A stretch of DNA of 64,000 nt from Lacipirellula parvula (lineage in GTDB: Bacteria > Planctomycetota > Planctomycetia > Pirellulales > Lacipirellulaceae): the NCBI RefSeq assembly GCF_009177095.1, contig NZ_AP021861.1:2028501-2092500 (forward strand), given 5' to 3'. Positions 54,276-63,157 of the stretch are shown here, piece after piece. The stretch's first letter is position 1. Each line of letters starts with the position of its first letter. Made by a program: the position numbers and the translations under genes. The notes under the pieces were generated by a model, which did no database searches, had not been told where the DNA came from, and saw nothing but the letters and a program-made list of their open reading frames with translations.

Positions 54276-55553
54276 CTATTTCCGCACGTACGCCGAGCTC
54301 ACCGAAACCTTCGGCGCGTCGATCGGCTGCGGTTGAATATCGAACGGCAGTCCGACGAAGTCCTTGGGGTGAAATCCGTCGGCAACGTCGCCGAACTTCG
54401 CGGAGAACTGCTTGTCGAATTGCTGCAACACTTCGCCTTCGGTGTGTTCCGCCTGCTGAATGTCTTCCGCATCGGCGCCGATCGCTTGATACGTCGCACG
54501 CTCGAAACCGACGTTGGGCGTCGCCGCGCCGAACGTGTTGACGATGATCTGCGCTTCGCGGGTCGAGGGCGTCAGCTGGCCATTCTGATTCCGCTGCAGG
54601 TCGTCGAACGACCCGACAGTGACGTAGCTCTCGTAGCGATCATGGAATTCGTAAGCCTCCCAGCCCTTCGCACGCAGGGCGACGGTCAGCTTGTGAGCAT
54701 TTTCTCCAGCGACGACCAGGGCGTCGTTGTCTTTGGCGCCGCGGATCGACGAACCCTTGGCCGCTTCGATATCGCTCGACTTGAGCGACGTTTTGCCGGC
54801 GAACGTCGCCACTTTGATGGTGTACTTGCCGGGGCAATTGAGCAGGGAGTGCTCAAAGTTCTTGTTCCACTTGGCGATTTCTTGATCAACGCCGACCGGA
54901 GCAAAGTATTCCTTGGGCAGCAGCGGGTTGCGCGTCAGGAATGCGTGGCTCATCGGCCCGCGATTTACTTGCTTGCCGAGCTTCTGCTTCACCGACCGCT
55001 GCAATTGACGCATGCCGATCAAGCTTTGCGATGTCGCTTCGCCCGATTCAATCTTCAGCGATTCGGGCTCCAGGGTTTTCACGCGATCCAACAGCGCCTG
55101 CGCCGCAGGATCTTCGATCGTGTGGAACTCGCCCACGAGCACAGCGTGCTCTACCACCTCGCTCCCGCGCTGATATCGCCGCTTGATCGGGGCGCCGTAA
55201 TTATCGATCCCCAGGCCAGTCCGCTCGTCTTCCAGCTTGAACGTCATCGCGTAGTAATACGCGGGCAAGTTGAACTTCGAGCGCAGCTCGTTGACCAACT
55301 CGCGGGCTTCCGTCTCGCCCCCCTCGCCGTTGAACGACATCGCCATCACCAACCACGGGCCGTTCTGCTCGGTTAGCGTGTAATCGCCGTTCGCTTCGAA
55401 CGCCACCTTCTTCTGCGGCATCACTTGCCGCCAAAACGGCTCGGCGGCGTGGCTCGTCGCGGGAATTCCAGCCACCATCGCCGTAGCGACGGCGAGCGAC
55501 GAACTACGGCGAACAAACAAAGAGCGGAGGGCCTGCGAAAATGCTGAGGTCAT
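54276..55553 (-). CDS. Secreted protein with SPOR-like modules
   Basis: A 425-residue exported protein (signal SSSLAVATAMVAGIPATSHA). Two stretches resemble SPOR-type units, in which a beta strand, two helices and further strands follow: PWLVMAMSFNGEGGETEARE with LVNELRSKFNLPAYYY near residue 60, and YTIKVATFAGK with ENAHKLTVALRAKGWEAYEF and ESYVTVGSF near residues 245-320. SPOR domains bind peptidoglycan; this link is inference from pattern only. The start at 55553 is chosen because upstream in-frame codons give a Pro/Arg-rich stretch without signal. Confidence 0.65.
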   Translation of the reverse strand: MTSAFSQALRSLFVRRSSSLAVATAMVAGIPATSHAAEPFWRQVMPQKKVAFEANGDYTLTEQNGPWLVMAMSFNGEGGETEARELVNELRSKFNLPAYYYAMTFKLEDERTGLGIDNYGAPIKRRYQRGSEVVEHAVLVGEFHTIEDPAAQALLDRVKTLEPESLKIESGEATSQSLIGMRQLQRSVKQKLGKQVNRGPMSHAFLTRNPLLPKEYFAPVGVDQEIAKWNKNFEHSLLNCPGKYTIKVATFAGKTSLKSSDIEAAKGSSIRGAKDNDALVVAGENAHKLTVALRAKGWEAYEFHDRYESYVTVGSFDDLQRNQNGQLTPSTREAQIIVNTFGAATPNVGFERATYQAIGADAEDIQQAEHTEGEVLQQFDKQFSAKFGDVADGFHPKDFVGLPFDIQPQPIDAPKVSVSSAYVRK

Positions 55554-55885
55554 GGTCGGTTCCGCGATCGGGGAGCACGGTGGAGCGGGAGACGCCGGGC
55601 GGGCCGGCAAAAAGTCGCGCGGGAAAAGTATCAAACCGCGGTGCGATCGCCCAGGGCGGATTGCACCGCCGCTAGCATGGCGGAGAGGTCGCGCCGGTTG
55701 CACTGCCCCGGCAAAATCGGGCCGCCGCGGAATTCGGCCCAATTTGGGCAAGATAGCCCGGCCCCTGGCGAATGCCCGGCATCTACCCGCTATAGTGGTA
55801 ATGACGCCGGGAAGCGGCCTGAGTAGGCGGTTGAATCTCGCGGCGTCAGCGAAATCACGAGAGACTCAGAACGGGGATACCAGCA
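55554..55885. other. Gap between divergent genes
   Basis: No gene is supported in these 332 bases between the divergent SPOR-like and sppA genes; both promoters should be here. A TATAGT at about 55791 could be a -10 box for sppA, but no matching -35 is seen. Confidence 0.35.
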
Positions 55886-57949
55886 ATGCGTGAATTCTTG
55901 CTCGGGATGTGGTTGGCCATCGCGCTCGTCGTCGCCGGACCGGCGACTTGGTCCTTCGCCGCCGACAAATCGGCGTCCGACGACAAAGCCGCAGCGGCGG
56001 AAAAGAAAGCCGACGACAAGGAAACCGATAAGAAGTCAGCCGACGAGAAGTCGGACGCCAAGGCCGACGCCGACAAGAAGGCCGACGACGCCGACGAGAA
56101 GGCGGAAGCCAAGGACGAAGCCAAAATCGAATCCAAGCGCGTGAAGGCCAAGAAGGCCGAAGCCGCCCGCGCCGCCGAAAAAGCCAAGGCCGAAGAGCAA
56201 GCCAAGAAGGACAAAGAAGCCGCCGACAAAGAAGCAGCCGCGAAGGCCGCCAAGAAAAAAGTCCGCATCGCCTACATCATCGTCGACGGCGCCCTCCCCG
56301 AATCCCCCGGCGAGATGTCCCTCTTCGGCGACCTCGGCGTCGATCTCCGCAAGACGATGGCCCGCATCGAAAAGGCGGGCGACGACGAATCCATCGCCGG
56401 CGTCATCCTCCAAATCGACGCCGCTCCAGGCCGCGGCAAGCTGAACGAACTCCGCGACTCGATCAAGCGCGTCCAGTCGAAGGGTAAGAAGGTTTACGCC
56501 CTGCTCGAATCGGCCATGGGCCCGCAGTACCAACTCGCCTCGGCCTGCGACGAAATCATCATCCCCGAGTCGGGCGAAGTCCTGCTCCCTGGCGTCCGCG
56601 CCGAGTTCTCGTTCTACAAAGACCTCCTCGGCAAGGTCGGCGTCGAGGCCGACATGCTCCACGTCGGCGACTTCAAAGGCGCCGCCGAACCCTACACTCG
56701 CGACAGCCTCAGCGAGCCGGTTCGCAAGAACATGACTGCGCTCATCGACGACGTCTACGACGAAATGCTCACCACGATCGCCTCCGACCGCGATCTGAAG
56801 GTCGAAGAGGTGCGGCTCATCGTCGACCAAGGCCTGCTCATGGCGAACGAAGCCAAGGAAGCCGGCCTCGTCGATCGCATCGCCTACCCCGACCAATTCC
56901 GCGATTCACTCCAGAAGGAATACAAAGCCGACAAGCTCGTCTACGTCGAGAACTACGCCAAGCAAAAAGTCGACGCCGACTTCAGCGGCCCGATGGGCAT
57001 GATGAAGCTCTTCCAGTCGATGATGGGCGAAGGCAAGGGGGGCAGCGGCGACAGCAACCCGAAAATTGCTATCGTCTACGCCGTCGGCCCGATCATGAGC
57101 GGCAAAAGCCAGAGCAGCATTCTCGGCGAAACCACGATGGGCTCGACCACCATCGTTGAAGCCCTGCAAGAAGCCGCTAAGGATGAAACCGTGAAGGCGA
57201 TCGTCCTCCGCGTCGACAGCCCCGGCGGCTCGGCCCTCGCCAGCGACCTCATCTGGCGGCAGACCCAAGCGATCGACAAGCCGATCGTCGCCAGCATGGG
57301 CGACGTCGCCGCCAGCGGCGGCTACTACATCTCGATGGGCGCCGACCGCATCTTCGCCGAACCTGGCACCGTCACCGGCTCGATCGGCGTCGTCGGCGGT
57401 AAGCTTGCGATGAAGGGCGTCTACGACAAGCTCGGCATCGACACCGAATCGATCTCGCGCGGCGAGAACAGCGGCATCTTCTCGACAACCCACAAGTTCT
57501 CCGACTCGGAGCGCAAAGTCGTCGAGCGGATGATGAAAGACGTCTACCGACAGTTCACCACGAAGGCCGCCGAAGGCCGCAAGATGAAGGTCGAACAACT
57601 TGAAAAGCTTGCCGGCGGCCAAGTCTACACCGGCCGCGTCGCCAAACGCCTCGGCCTGATCGACGAAGTCGGCACGCTCCGCGACTCGATCCAATCGGCC
57701 AAGCGGCTCGCCGGCCTCGACCCCGACAAGAAGGTCGAAGTCCTCGTCCTGCCGAAGCCCGAGAACCCGTTCGAGGCGATGTTCGGCGGCAACATGGACG
57801 CCGAACGCGAAGCCGAAGCCCGCGTCATCGCCGGCATCACGTCCCTCGCGCCGGAACTCCGCGGCGTCCTGCGTCACGCCGTACAGCTTCGCCAAGTGAT
57901 GCGCGAACCGGTGGCGGTGATGATGCCGTATTGGTTCGAAATCAAGTAA
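55886..57949 (+). CDS. sppA: Signal peptide peptidase SppA, 67K type
   Basis: Membrane-associated serine protease that degrades cleaved signal peptides (687 aa). It has a signal or anchor (LLGMWLAIALVVAGPATWSFA), then a long Ala/Lys/Asp/Glu-rich stretch (residues 27-125), then two tandem SppA-like halves. K264 in HVGDFKGAAEPYTRDS supplies the general base in the first half, and S477 in GDVAASGGYYISMGAD the nucleophile in the second, as in the E. coli 67K form. The charged stretch is not usual for the family. A strong terminator follows at 57978-58018. Confidence 0.92.
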   Translation: MREFLLGMWLAIALVVAGPATWSFAADKSASDDKAAAAEKKADDKETDKKSADEKSDAKADADKKADDADEKAEAKDEAKIESKRVKAKKAEAARAAEKAKAEEQAKKDKEAADKEAAAKAAKKKVRIAYIIVDGALPESPGEMSLFGDLGVDLRKTMARIEKAGDDESIAGVILQIDAAPGRGKLNELRDSIKRVQSKGKKVYALLESAMGPQYQLASACDEIIIPESGEVLLPGVRAEFSFYKDLLGKVGVEADMLHVGDFKGAAEPYTRDSLSEPVRKNMTALIDDVYDEMLTTIASDRDLKVEEVRLIVDQGLLMANEAKEAGLVDRIAYPDQFRDSLQKEYKADKLVYVENYAKQKVDADFSGPMGMMKLFQSMMGEGKGGSGDSNPKIAIVYAVGPIMSGKSQSSILGETTMGSTTIVEALQEAAKDETVKAIVLRVDSPGGSALASDLIWRQTQAIDKPIVASMGDVAASGGYYISMGADRIFAEPGTVTGSIGVVGGKLAMKGVYDKLGIDTESISRGENSGIFSTTHKFSDSERKVVERMMKDVYRQFTTKAAEGRKMKVEQLEKLAGGQVYTGRVAKRLGLIDEVGTLRDSIQSAKRLAGLDPDKKVEVLVLPKPENPFEAMFGGNMDAEREAEARVIAGITSLAPELRGVLRHAVQLRQVMREPVAVMMPYWFEIK

Positions 57950-57977
57950 CCTGTTCGCTTTGTAATGCTTTACCTCG

Positions 57978-58018
57978 AATCGGCCGGTCGCCCTTTGCGA
58001 TCGGCCGATTTTTTTTTT
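57978..58018 (+). terminator. Rho-independent terminator of sppA
   Basis: AATCGGCCG (57978-57986) pairs with CGGCCGATT (58002-58010); TCGC with GCGA extends the stem towards a CCTTT loop, and ten T follow. Placed 28 bases after the sppA stop. Very strong intrinsic terminator. Confidence 0.93.
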
Positions 58019-58033
58019 GCGTGCGTCTTCCGA

Positions 58034-58183
58034 GGGTGCCACTGGCATCCTGCCAGTACGAAGTACCGCAACGCATTGTCTAACGATCAACACCCAAGCA
58101 GCCTGAAAAGCAAAGCTGGCTGCGCTGTGCAGGTGATGGAGAGCATGTACCCGCTGCGCACTGGCGACACGCCAGTGGCGCCC
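58034..58183. repeat. 150-bp ACTGGC-ended element (copy 1)
   Basis: Ends GGGTGCCACTGGCATCCTGC and ACTGGCGACACGCCAGTGGC with GCCC. The ends fold on themselves (ACTGGC...GCCAGT) and pair with each other (GGGTGCCACTGGC with GCCAGTGGCGCCC, one wobble). A hand alignment with 60113-60262 shows no gap and about 125 of 150 identical bases, identical at both ends over 24 and 27 bases. Confidence 0.93.
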
Positions 58184-58282
58184 AGTATCAAGCGCCAACG
58201 CTTGAGGCCGCTCAATCCGCTCGTTAATCTGCTTGAATCAGCGGACTCATCTCATCTTATCTTGCAGCGTGAAGAGGCGAAC

Positions 58283-59719
58283 ATGAAACTCGCAGCGGCA
58301 GTTTTCCTAGCGATCGGTCTCTCTGCTCACGCCCACGTCGCCCGGGCGGCAGACGCTCCGCAACCGCTCGCCCTCGCCTCGGTCTTCTCCGACCACATGG
58401 TGCTGCAACGCGACGCGCGAACTCCCGTCTGGGGAACCGCGGCGCCGCACGCCAACGTGACGGTCTCCATCGACGGCAAAGCGAGCGTCGCCGCCACCGC
58501 CGACGCCGACGGCAAATGGAAGCTCGCCCTCGCCCCTCATCCCGCCGGCGGGCCCGTGACCGTCCAAGTAAAATCGGGCGACGAATCGATCACGCTCGAC
58601 GACGTACTGTTCGGCGACGTCTGGATCGCCGGCGGCCAATCGAACATGGAGTGGACCGTCAAAGATTCGGACGGCACTGATGCAGCGCTCGCCGCCGCGG
58701 CCAACCCCATGATTCGCGCCATCGACGTCCCCAATCGCCCCATGGACGAACCGCAAGCATCCTTCGACACGCTAGGTTGGCAAGTCGCAGCCCCGGAAAC
58801 GATCGCCTCGTGGCCCGCCGTCGCTTACTACTTCGCCCGCGACTTGCAGCAGGAGCTGGGCGTGCCGATCGGGATCCTCTCGTGCAATCAGGGGGGCACC
58901 CCCATGGAAGCCTGGACCAGTCGCGAAGCGCTCGCCGCCGTCCCCACGTTCGCCGACGACTACGACCAGGCGCAGGAACTGCTCAAGAGCAACGCTAAAG
59001 ACGCTGAGGGCCGCCCCCGCATGTACTCGCACCACGTCCCCACCGTCCTCTTCAACGGCATGCTGTCGCCGATCATTCCCTACGCCGTCAAAGGCGTCGT
59101 CTGGTATCAGGGCGAAGACAACGCCGGCCGACCCGCCGAGTACCACGAGCTCTCCAAAACGATGATTGCCGACTGGCGAGCGCGGTTCGGCCAAGGCGAC
59201 TTCCCCTTCCTCTTCGTCCAGTTGGCCGCGTTCGAACCGGGCGGCGAGACCTGGCCGCTCCTGCGGGAAGCTCAGGCCGAGACGCTCGACGTCCCCCGCA
59301 CCGGCATGGCGGTCGCCATCGACGTCGGCGATCGGCACGACGTCCACCCGCGCAACAAGGCCGAAGTCGGCCGGCGGCTGGCCCTCGTCGCCCGTCATGT
59401 TGCTTACAACGACGATCAGATCGAATATTCCGGACCGACGTATCGCGATCTACAAACGGAGGGCGACAAGCTGCGCGTCTCGTTCGACCACGCCGCAGGC
59501 CTCCGCTCAGCCGTCGGCGAACTGAAGGGCTTCGAAATCGCGGGTGCTGACGGCCGGTATGTCCCCGCCCAAGCAACCATCGACGGCGACGCCGTCATCC
59601 TCTCCGCCACCGGCGTCACCGAGCCAAAGTCGGCCCGCTACGCCTGGGCCGCCTACCCCGAAGCAACGCTAAAAAACGCCGCCGGCCTACCAGCCGTCCC
59701 GTTCCGGTCAAAAAAGTGA
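58283..59719 (+). CDS. Secreted sialate O-acetylesterase-like hydrolase
   Basis: SGNH-type carbohydrate esterase (478 aa), expected to remove acetyl groups from sialic acid or plant and algal polysaccharides. Signal peptide LAAAVFLAIGLSAHAHVARA. An N-terminal beta domain (ASVFSDHMVLQRDARTPVWG) is typical. The nucleophile is S120 in AGGQSNMEW, with the Gly and Asn (GTPMEAWTS, WYQGEDNAG) of the oxyanion hole and the D353-x-H355 pair in DRHDVHPRNK. The start at 58283 follows GAAGAGG; longer in-frame starts run through the 150-bp repeat. Confidence 0.9.
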   Translation: MKLAAAVFLAIGLSAHAHVARAADAPQPLALASVFSDHMVLQRDARTPVWGTAAPHANVTVSIDGKASVAATADADGKWKLALAPHPAGGPVTVQVKSGDESITLDDVLFGDVWIAGGQSNMEWTVKDSDGTDAALAAAANPMIRAIDVPNRPMDEPQASFDTLGWQVAAPETIASWPAVAYYFARDLQQELGVPIGILSCNQGGTPMEAWTSREALAAVPTFADDYDQAQELLKSNAKDAEGRPRMYSHHVPTVLFNGMLSPIIPYAVKGVVWYQGEDNAGRPAEYHELSKTMIADWRARFGQGDFPFLFVQLAAFEPGGETWPLLREAQAETLDVPRTGMAVAIDVGDRHDVHPRNKAEVGRRLALVARHVAYNDDQIEYSGPTYRDLQTEGDKLRVSFDHAAGLRSAVGELKGFEIAGADGRYVPAQATIDGDAVILSATGVTEPKSARYAWAAYPEATLKNAAGLPAVPFRSKK

Positions 59720-59737
59720 CCCGAACCCAAAACAATA

Positions 59738-59760
59738 AAAGCCACCGGCTCCGCCGGTGG
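59738..59760. repeat. Lone GCCACCGGCTC palindrome
   Basis: AAAGCCACCGGCTCCGCCGG with TGG, one arm of the 20478-20553 family, 19 bases after the esterase stop. No second arm found. Confidence 0.75.
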
Positions 59761-59822
59761 ACGAAGCACGAACATTCCCGCCACTCAGCGCGTTTCCCGG
59801 CGGGTAATCGGATAGCGGGTAG

Positions 59823-59852
59823 CCCCGGTTGCCGCCCAAGCGGCTACCGGGG
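59823..59852. repeat. CCCCGGT-GCCGC hairpin (copy 1)
   Basis: CCCCGGTTGCCGC (59823-59835), loop CCAA, GCGGCTACCGGGG (59840-59852), one mismatch, then CAGCG. The same hairpin, fully paired and also followed by CAGCG, lies at 62530-62560. Confidence 0.8.
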
Positions 59853-59921
59853 CAGCGCAGCTGCAAGAGGCAACTCACATCGAATCGTCCAACCCGCGAC
59901 AGTGTGAGCCTCTCACGGCCG

Positions 59922-60030
59922 GGTGGCATGGTCTCGGCTGTACTCGGCCGTGGCCATGTGAAGCGTGAAGAGCCTGCACGCTCCTCAGCAAATTCGCATG
60001 CTCACGGCTTGAGGCCGAGAGCATGCCACC
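59922..60030. repeat. 109-bp element with 17-base inverted ends
   Basis: Ends GGTGGCATGGTCTCGGC (59922-59938) and GCCGAGAGCATGCCACC (60014-60030) pair at 16 of 17 positions. Internal text has more inverse words (CGGCCGTGGCCATG, CACGGCTTGAGGCC). Only one copy is in this window. Right after it, ATCCCGAGCGAAGCGAGGGA (about 60052-60071) is another short dyad-like unit. Confidence 0.75.
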
Positions 60031-60112
60031 TGCCGAGCAGAGCATCTGTCATCCCGAGCGAAGCGAGGGATCTAGCAACTCAAACAAACTCCCAAATTCC
60101 TCACCCGCCCAA

Positions 60113-60262
60113 GGGTGCCACTGGCATCCTGCCAGTGCGAGCCGCCGCAACGCCCTGGTTACCGACCAGTACGCAAGCAGCCTAAAAATCAAAGCCGCCT
60201 GCGTCCTGCAGATGATGGAGAACACGTACCCGCTCCGCACTGGCGACACGCCAGTGGCGCCC
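60113..60262. repeat. 150-bp ACTGGC-ended element (copy 2)
   Basis: Same length and ends as 58034-58183, differing at about 25 internal bases. Its right end lies 24 bases before the end of the minus-strand GYF gene. Confidence 0.93.
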
Positions 60263-60285
60263 GGCGATTGGCATACTCCGTCAGT

Positions 60286-61041
60286 TTACCGATAAGGGTC
60301 GCCGCTCGCGGCGCCAATGATGCAACATAGGTGAAGCACTAAACCTGGGATGACGAGAGCGAAATAGCCGATTGTGGTGACGATGAACCAAGCTAAGCCG
60401 TTGAAGATTTGCCCCTTGTACATCTGCCCGAGGCCGGGAATCAGGAAGCTCAAAACAATGGCAACGCCACGGCTCCACCGCGGACCGTGGTGCATGCCGA
60501 CTACCTGATTAACTACGACGTTAACGGGGGCTGCGGCGGGAGCAGCATGGAACACTGTCTGCGCGACTGGTTGTGCCTGCTCGCGTGGTCGGCCGTCAAG
60601 GAACTCGTTGCAATGCCTACACTTGATCGCGGTCGGTGCAATCGACTCGCCGCAAAAAGGGCACAGACGATTCACCACGGGCGGAGCGGCAGGCGCGGGG
60701 ACCGCAATCGCCCTGTGCGTAGTTGAAGTCGCGACGGGAGCCGACTGGTTTTGGCCTGCCTCGATAATGTCGATAGCGCGGGCGGGTGGTGCAGGCGATC
60801 GGGTAGCGACTGTGGTTGAGCGAACGGCTGGCGGTTTGACGGCCGGCGCGAGTTCGCGAGATGGTGAGTCGAATAGTCCCTTAACTTTTTCAGCCGAAGT
60901 CCACTTCCCTTCGACGCCCATGCGAATCTGGGTGTCAGGTTTGATCTTACCCGTGTTGGCAAGTTCTTTCAGCTGCGCTGAAGTGAACGGCCCGTAGGTC
61001 TTATCACTCTTGTTGACGAACCACTCGGTTTTGGTTGCCAT
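60286..61041 (-). CDS. GYF_2 / zinc-ribbon / membrane-helix protein
   Basis: Three-part protein (251 aa). Residues 5-60 are a GYF_2-like domain (EWFVNKSDKTYGPFTSAQLKELANTGKI...), a small protein-binding fold common in bacterial membrane proteins. Residues 125-148 hold a zinc ribbon with CPFCGE and CRHCNEF. The C-terminal 65 residues carry two or three hydrophobic helices (GVAIVLSFLIPGLGQMYKG, AWFIVTTIGYFALVIPGLVLHLCC), with GLGQMYKGQ typical of TM2-type proteins. Linkers are Pro/Ala-rich. Function not known; likely a membrane sensor or scaffold. Lower GC than neighbours. Confidence 0.82.
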   Translation of the reverse strand: MATKTEWFVNKSDKTYGPFTSAQLKELANTGKIKPDTQIRMGVEGKWTSAEKVKGLFDSPSRELAPAVKPPAVRSTTVATRSPAPPARAIDIIEAGQNQSAPVATSTTHRAIAVPAPAAPPVVNRLCPFCGESIAPTAIKCRHCNEFLDGRPREQAQPVAQTVFHAAPAAAPVNVVVNQVVGMHHGPRWSRGVAIVLSFLIPGLGQMYKGQIFNGLAWFIVTTIGYFALVIPGLVLHLCCIIGAASGDPYR

Positions 61042-61405
61042 TGCGCGCTCATGCGAGAAGAGTCGTAATTTATACTTTTGTGATGGTAATCGAGCTATTG
61101 GTCTCGGTCAATTTTCCTTGCTGTCGAGCGGGATTATTCCGTCCAGCAATGCCACTTTGTGGTGGATTTCATCTAGGCGTTGAGGGCTAACGTGGCGTCG
61201 CCCAACGGTAAGGGCCAACCGCCCCTCCCCAACGACTTTGCCGCCCAGGCAAGCCAGTCCGCCCCCTCACCCCCCGCCACTCGGTCCGCTTATTCCGGTT
61301 GTACCGCTTAACCCGTCCCGCCAGTTTTCCCGCAGAAGATGCCTAAAACCGTGCGATCTACGGAATGGACACGACGTCCACTCGTAAGTCACGGAGGGCG
61401 GTACC
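61042..61405. other. Gap before outer-membrane barrel gene
   Basis: No gene is supported in these 364 bases between two divergent genes. CGGAGGG lies eight bases before the next start. TATAAA near 61070 (minus strand) could be a -10 box for the GYF gene, without a good -35. Confidence 0.35.
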
Positions 61406-62479
61406 ATGCGGAAGCTTGTCAGTTTGGCCTTTTTAAACGCGGCGCTCATCGGTTCGACCGGGGCGGCCTACGCGGAAGAAACCAGCGTCGCGAATTTCCT
61501 CGACGGCGAAGTCAAAAGCGAAGCCAGCCTCTCCGAGGCCTGCTTCAACGAGAAGGGTGGCTACGAGCTCTGTAGCTACAGCGACTCGTGCGAACCCTGT
61601 AACGACAGCTGCAGCCCCTGCATTGGGAACTGGCTCGATAACACCGTGGTCTTCGCCGGCGCCGACGTCTACAAGTCGATCGGCGACCGCCTCACGAACA
61701 TCAACGGCGGCACCGGCTCGCTCACCAGCAGCTTCGGCGGCGTCACCGGCTTCAACACCGGCTTCGCCCTCGGCGATTCCGAGCTCCGCGGACAAGTCGG
61801 CGGCAGCTACGGCGTCTACGATCCTCGCGGCCGCTTGGCCGTCGTTCCCGAATCGACCGACGTCGAAACACAGGGCTTCGTCACCGCCGGCGTGTACAAA
61901 CGGGGCGACATGCTCCACAACACCGACCGCATTAGCTACGGTGCCGTCGTCGACTCGTTCATGGCCGACAACTGGGGCATCAACGCGAACACGGTCCAGA
62001 TGGGCCAGCTCCGCGGCATCGCCGGCTACGCCCTGAGCGAACGGTTTGAAGTCGGCGGTTTCGGCACCGTGCACCTGTGGCACGATCAAGCCGCCGTCAC
62101 CGTCGCCGGCGCCCCCAGCGTCCGCCGCGAAGTTCGCGCGGCGAACCAAGCCAACCTCTACCTCCGCGGCAACACCGCCTCCGGCGGCTCGCTGATGGGT
62201 TACGTCGGCGCCTTCGACCGCGCCGACATCCAGTCGTGGCAGTTCGGCTTCACCGGTGAAGCCCCGCTCAGCCGCTGGTTCTCGCTCTACGGCAACGCGA
62301 ACTACGCCGTCCCCGGCGCCAGCGCCGGCCCCCGTGGCTCGGGCGAAGAACAGTTTGCCGCGCAGTTCGGCGTCGCCTACTACTTCGGCGGCAAGGCAGC
62401 CAGCCCGACCGTCACCGGCCAAAAGGGCCTGCCGCTGCTCGACGTCGCGAACAACGGCTCGTTCCTGGTCACCGACTGA
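61406..62479 (+). CDS. Predicted outer-membrane beta-barrel protein
   Basis: Exported protein (357 aa) with signal peptide LVSLAFLNAALIGSTGAAYA. After a Cys-rich N-terminal stretch (CSYSDSCEPCNDSCSPC) comes a chain of amphipathic strands separated by short turns (VVFAGADVYKSIGD, FGGVTGFNTGFALG, RISYGAVVDSFMADNW, WFSLYGNANYAVPG), ending FAAQFGVAYYFGG. This is the look of a planctomycete-type outer-membrane or surface barrel. The Cys cluster may form disulfides or bind metal. No named family assigned with certainty. Confidence 0.7.
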   Translation: MRKLVSLAFLNAALIGSTGAAYAEETSVANFLDGEVKSEASLSEACFNEKGGYELCSYSDSCEPCNDSCSPCIGNWLDNTVVFAGADVYKSIGDRLTNINGGTGSLTSSFGGVTGFNTGFALGDSELRGQVGGSYGVYDPRGRLAVVPESTDVETQGFVTAGVYKRGDMLHNTDRISYGAVVDSFMADNWGINANTVQMGQLRGIAGYALSERFEVGGFGTVHLWHDQAAVTVAGAPSVRREVRAANQANLYLRGNTASGGSLMGYVGAFDRADIQSWQFGFTGEAPLSRWFSLYGNANYAVPGASAGPRGSGEEQFAAQFGVAYYFGGKAASPTVTGQKGLPLLDVANNGSFLVTD

Positions 62480-62529
62480 TCGGCTTAGGATCGGGCCTGA
62501 TCGAGATCGGATAGCTACGCGAAGCACGC

Positions 62530-62560
62530 CCCCGGTCGCCGCCGCACGCGGCGACCGGGG
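62530..62560 (+). repeat. CCCCGGTCGCCGC hairpin (copy 2)
   Basis: CCCCGGTCGCCGC (62530-62542), loop CGCAC, GCGGCGACCGGGG (62548-62560), fully paired, 50 bases after the barrel gene. It may help end transcription, but no T-run follows. Same family as 59823-59852. Confidence 0.8.
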
Positions 62561-63157
62561 CAGCGTCGCTGTATGACGAATTAAAACAAACTTGTCCCTA
62601 AAGTGCCGAGCGCCATCGCTCAACCCTTTTCGCATCGTTTCGCCACCACAGCCCCCCCCACCGCAGCGAGCCGGGTCGTCCCGACCCCGGCGCATTTCGA
62701 GGGTGGCAGAAACTGCCATCTACCCACGCAGTGTTTTCTCCGCTAGGTTGAAGAGCGTCGCGCCTGCGTGTGAAGATCGCACAAGCGTGCGAACAGCAAC
62801 TCGGCTTCAGCGCCAACCACGTAGGTGAGCCGCCGCGCCGCAGCATCGCCGCCCGCGCAACGACCGGAGCGTTCCGTCCCAAAATGCGACTTCCAACGCG
62901 TCAAAACATTCTGTCGCCACAACCGCCGCACCTAACAGCAGCCCCAACAACAACTTAGGATTCTGTCGCCAAAAACGCGTTTCGCGACAAAATAGATCGC
63001 AACGTTGAACGAACGAGGCGTACAAACTCTCTGGGCACGAGATCCAAAGCCGGAGACGTGAAAGTAGCTTGATGGAGCGCTGGCGGCAAGCCGCCGCTGG
63101 CCGCGAAATGTTCGCAACAAGCGCGAGGCACAACATGACTGTTGAGGTTGCACCGGG
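62561..63157. other. Long gap with TGTCGCC hairpin element (copy 2)
   Basis: No gene is supported in these 597 bases. CAACAACTTAG (62948-62958) leads into the hairpin TGTCGC (62964-62969), loop CAAAAACGCGTTTC, GCGACA (62984-62989), the second copy of the element at 24079-24122. A partial copy (CATTCTGTCGCC) is at 62907. A GGTGGCAGAAACTGCCATC dyad lies at about 62703. Confidence 0.6.

Noticed and set aside
57965-58282. N-terminal extension of the sialate esterase gene
   Set aside because: The 106 extra residues come from the sppA terminator and the 150-bp repeat; the signal peptide starts at 58283.
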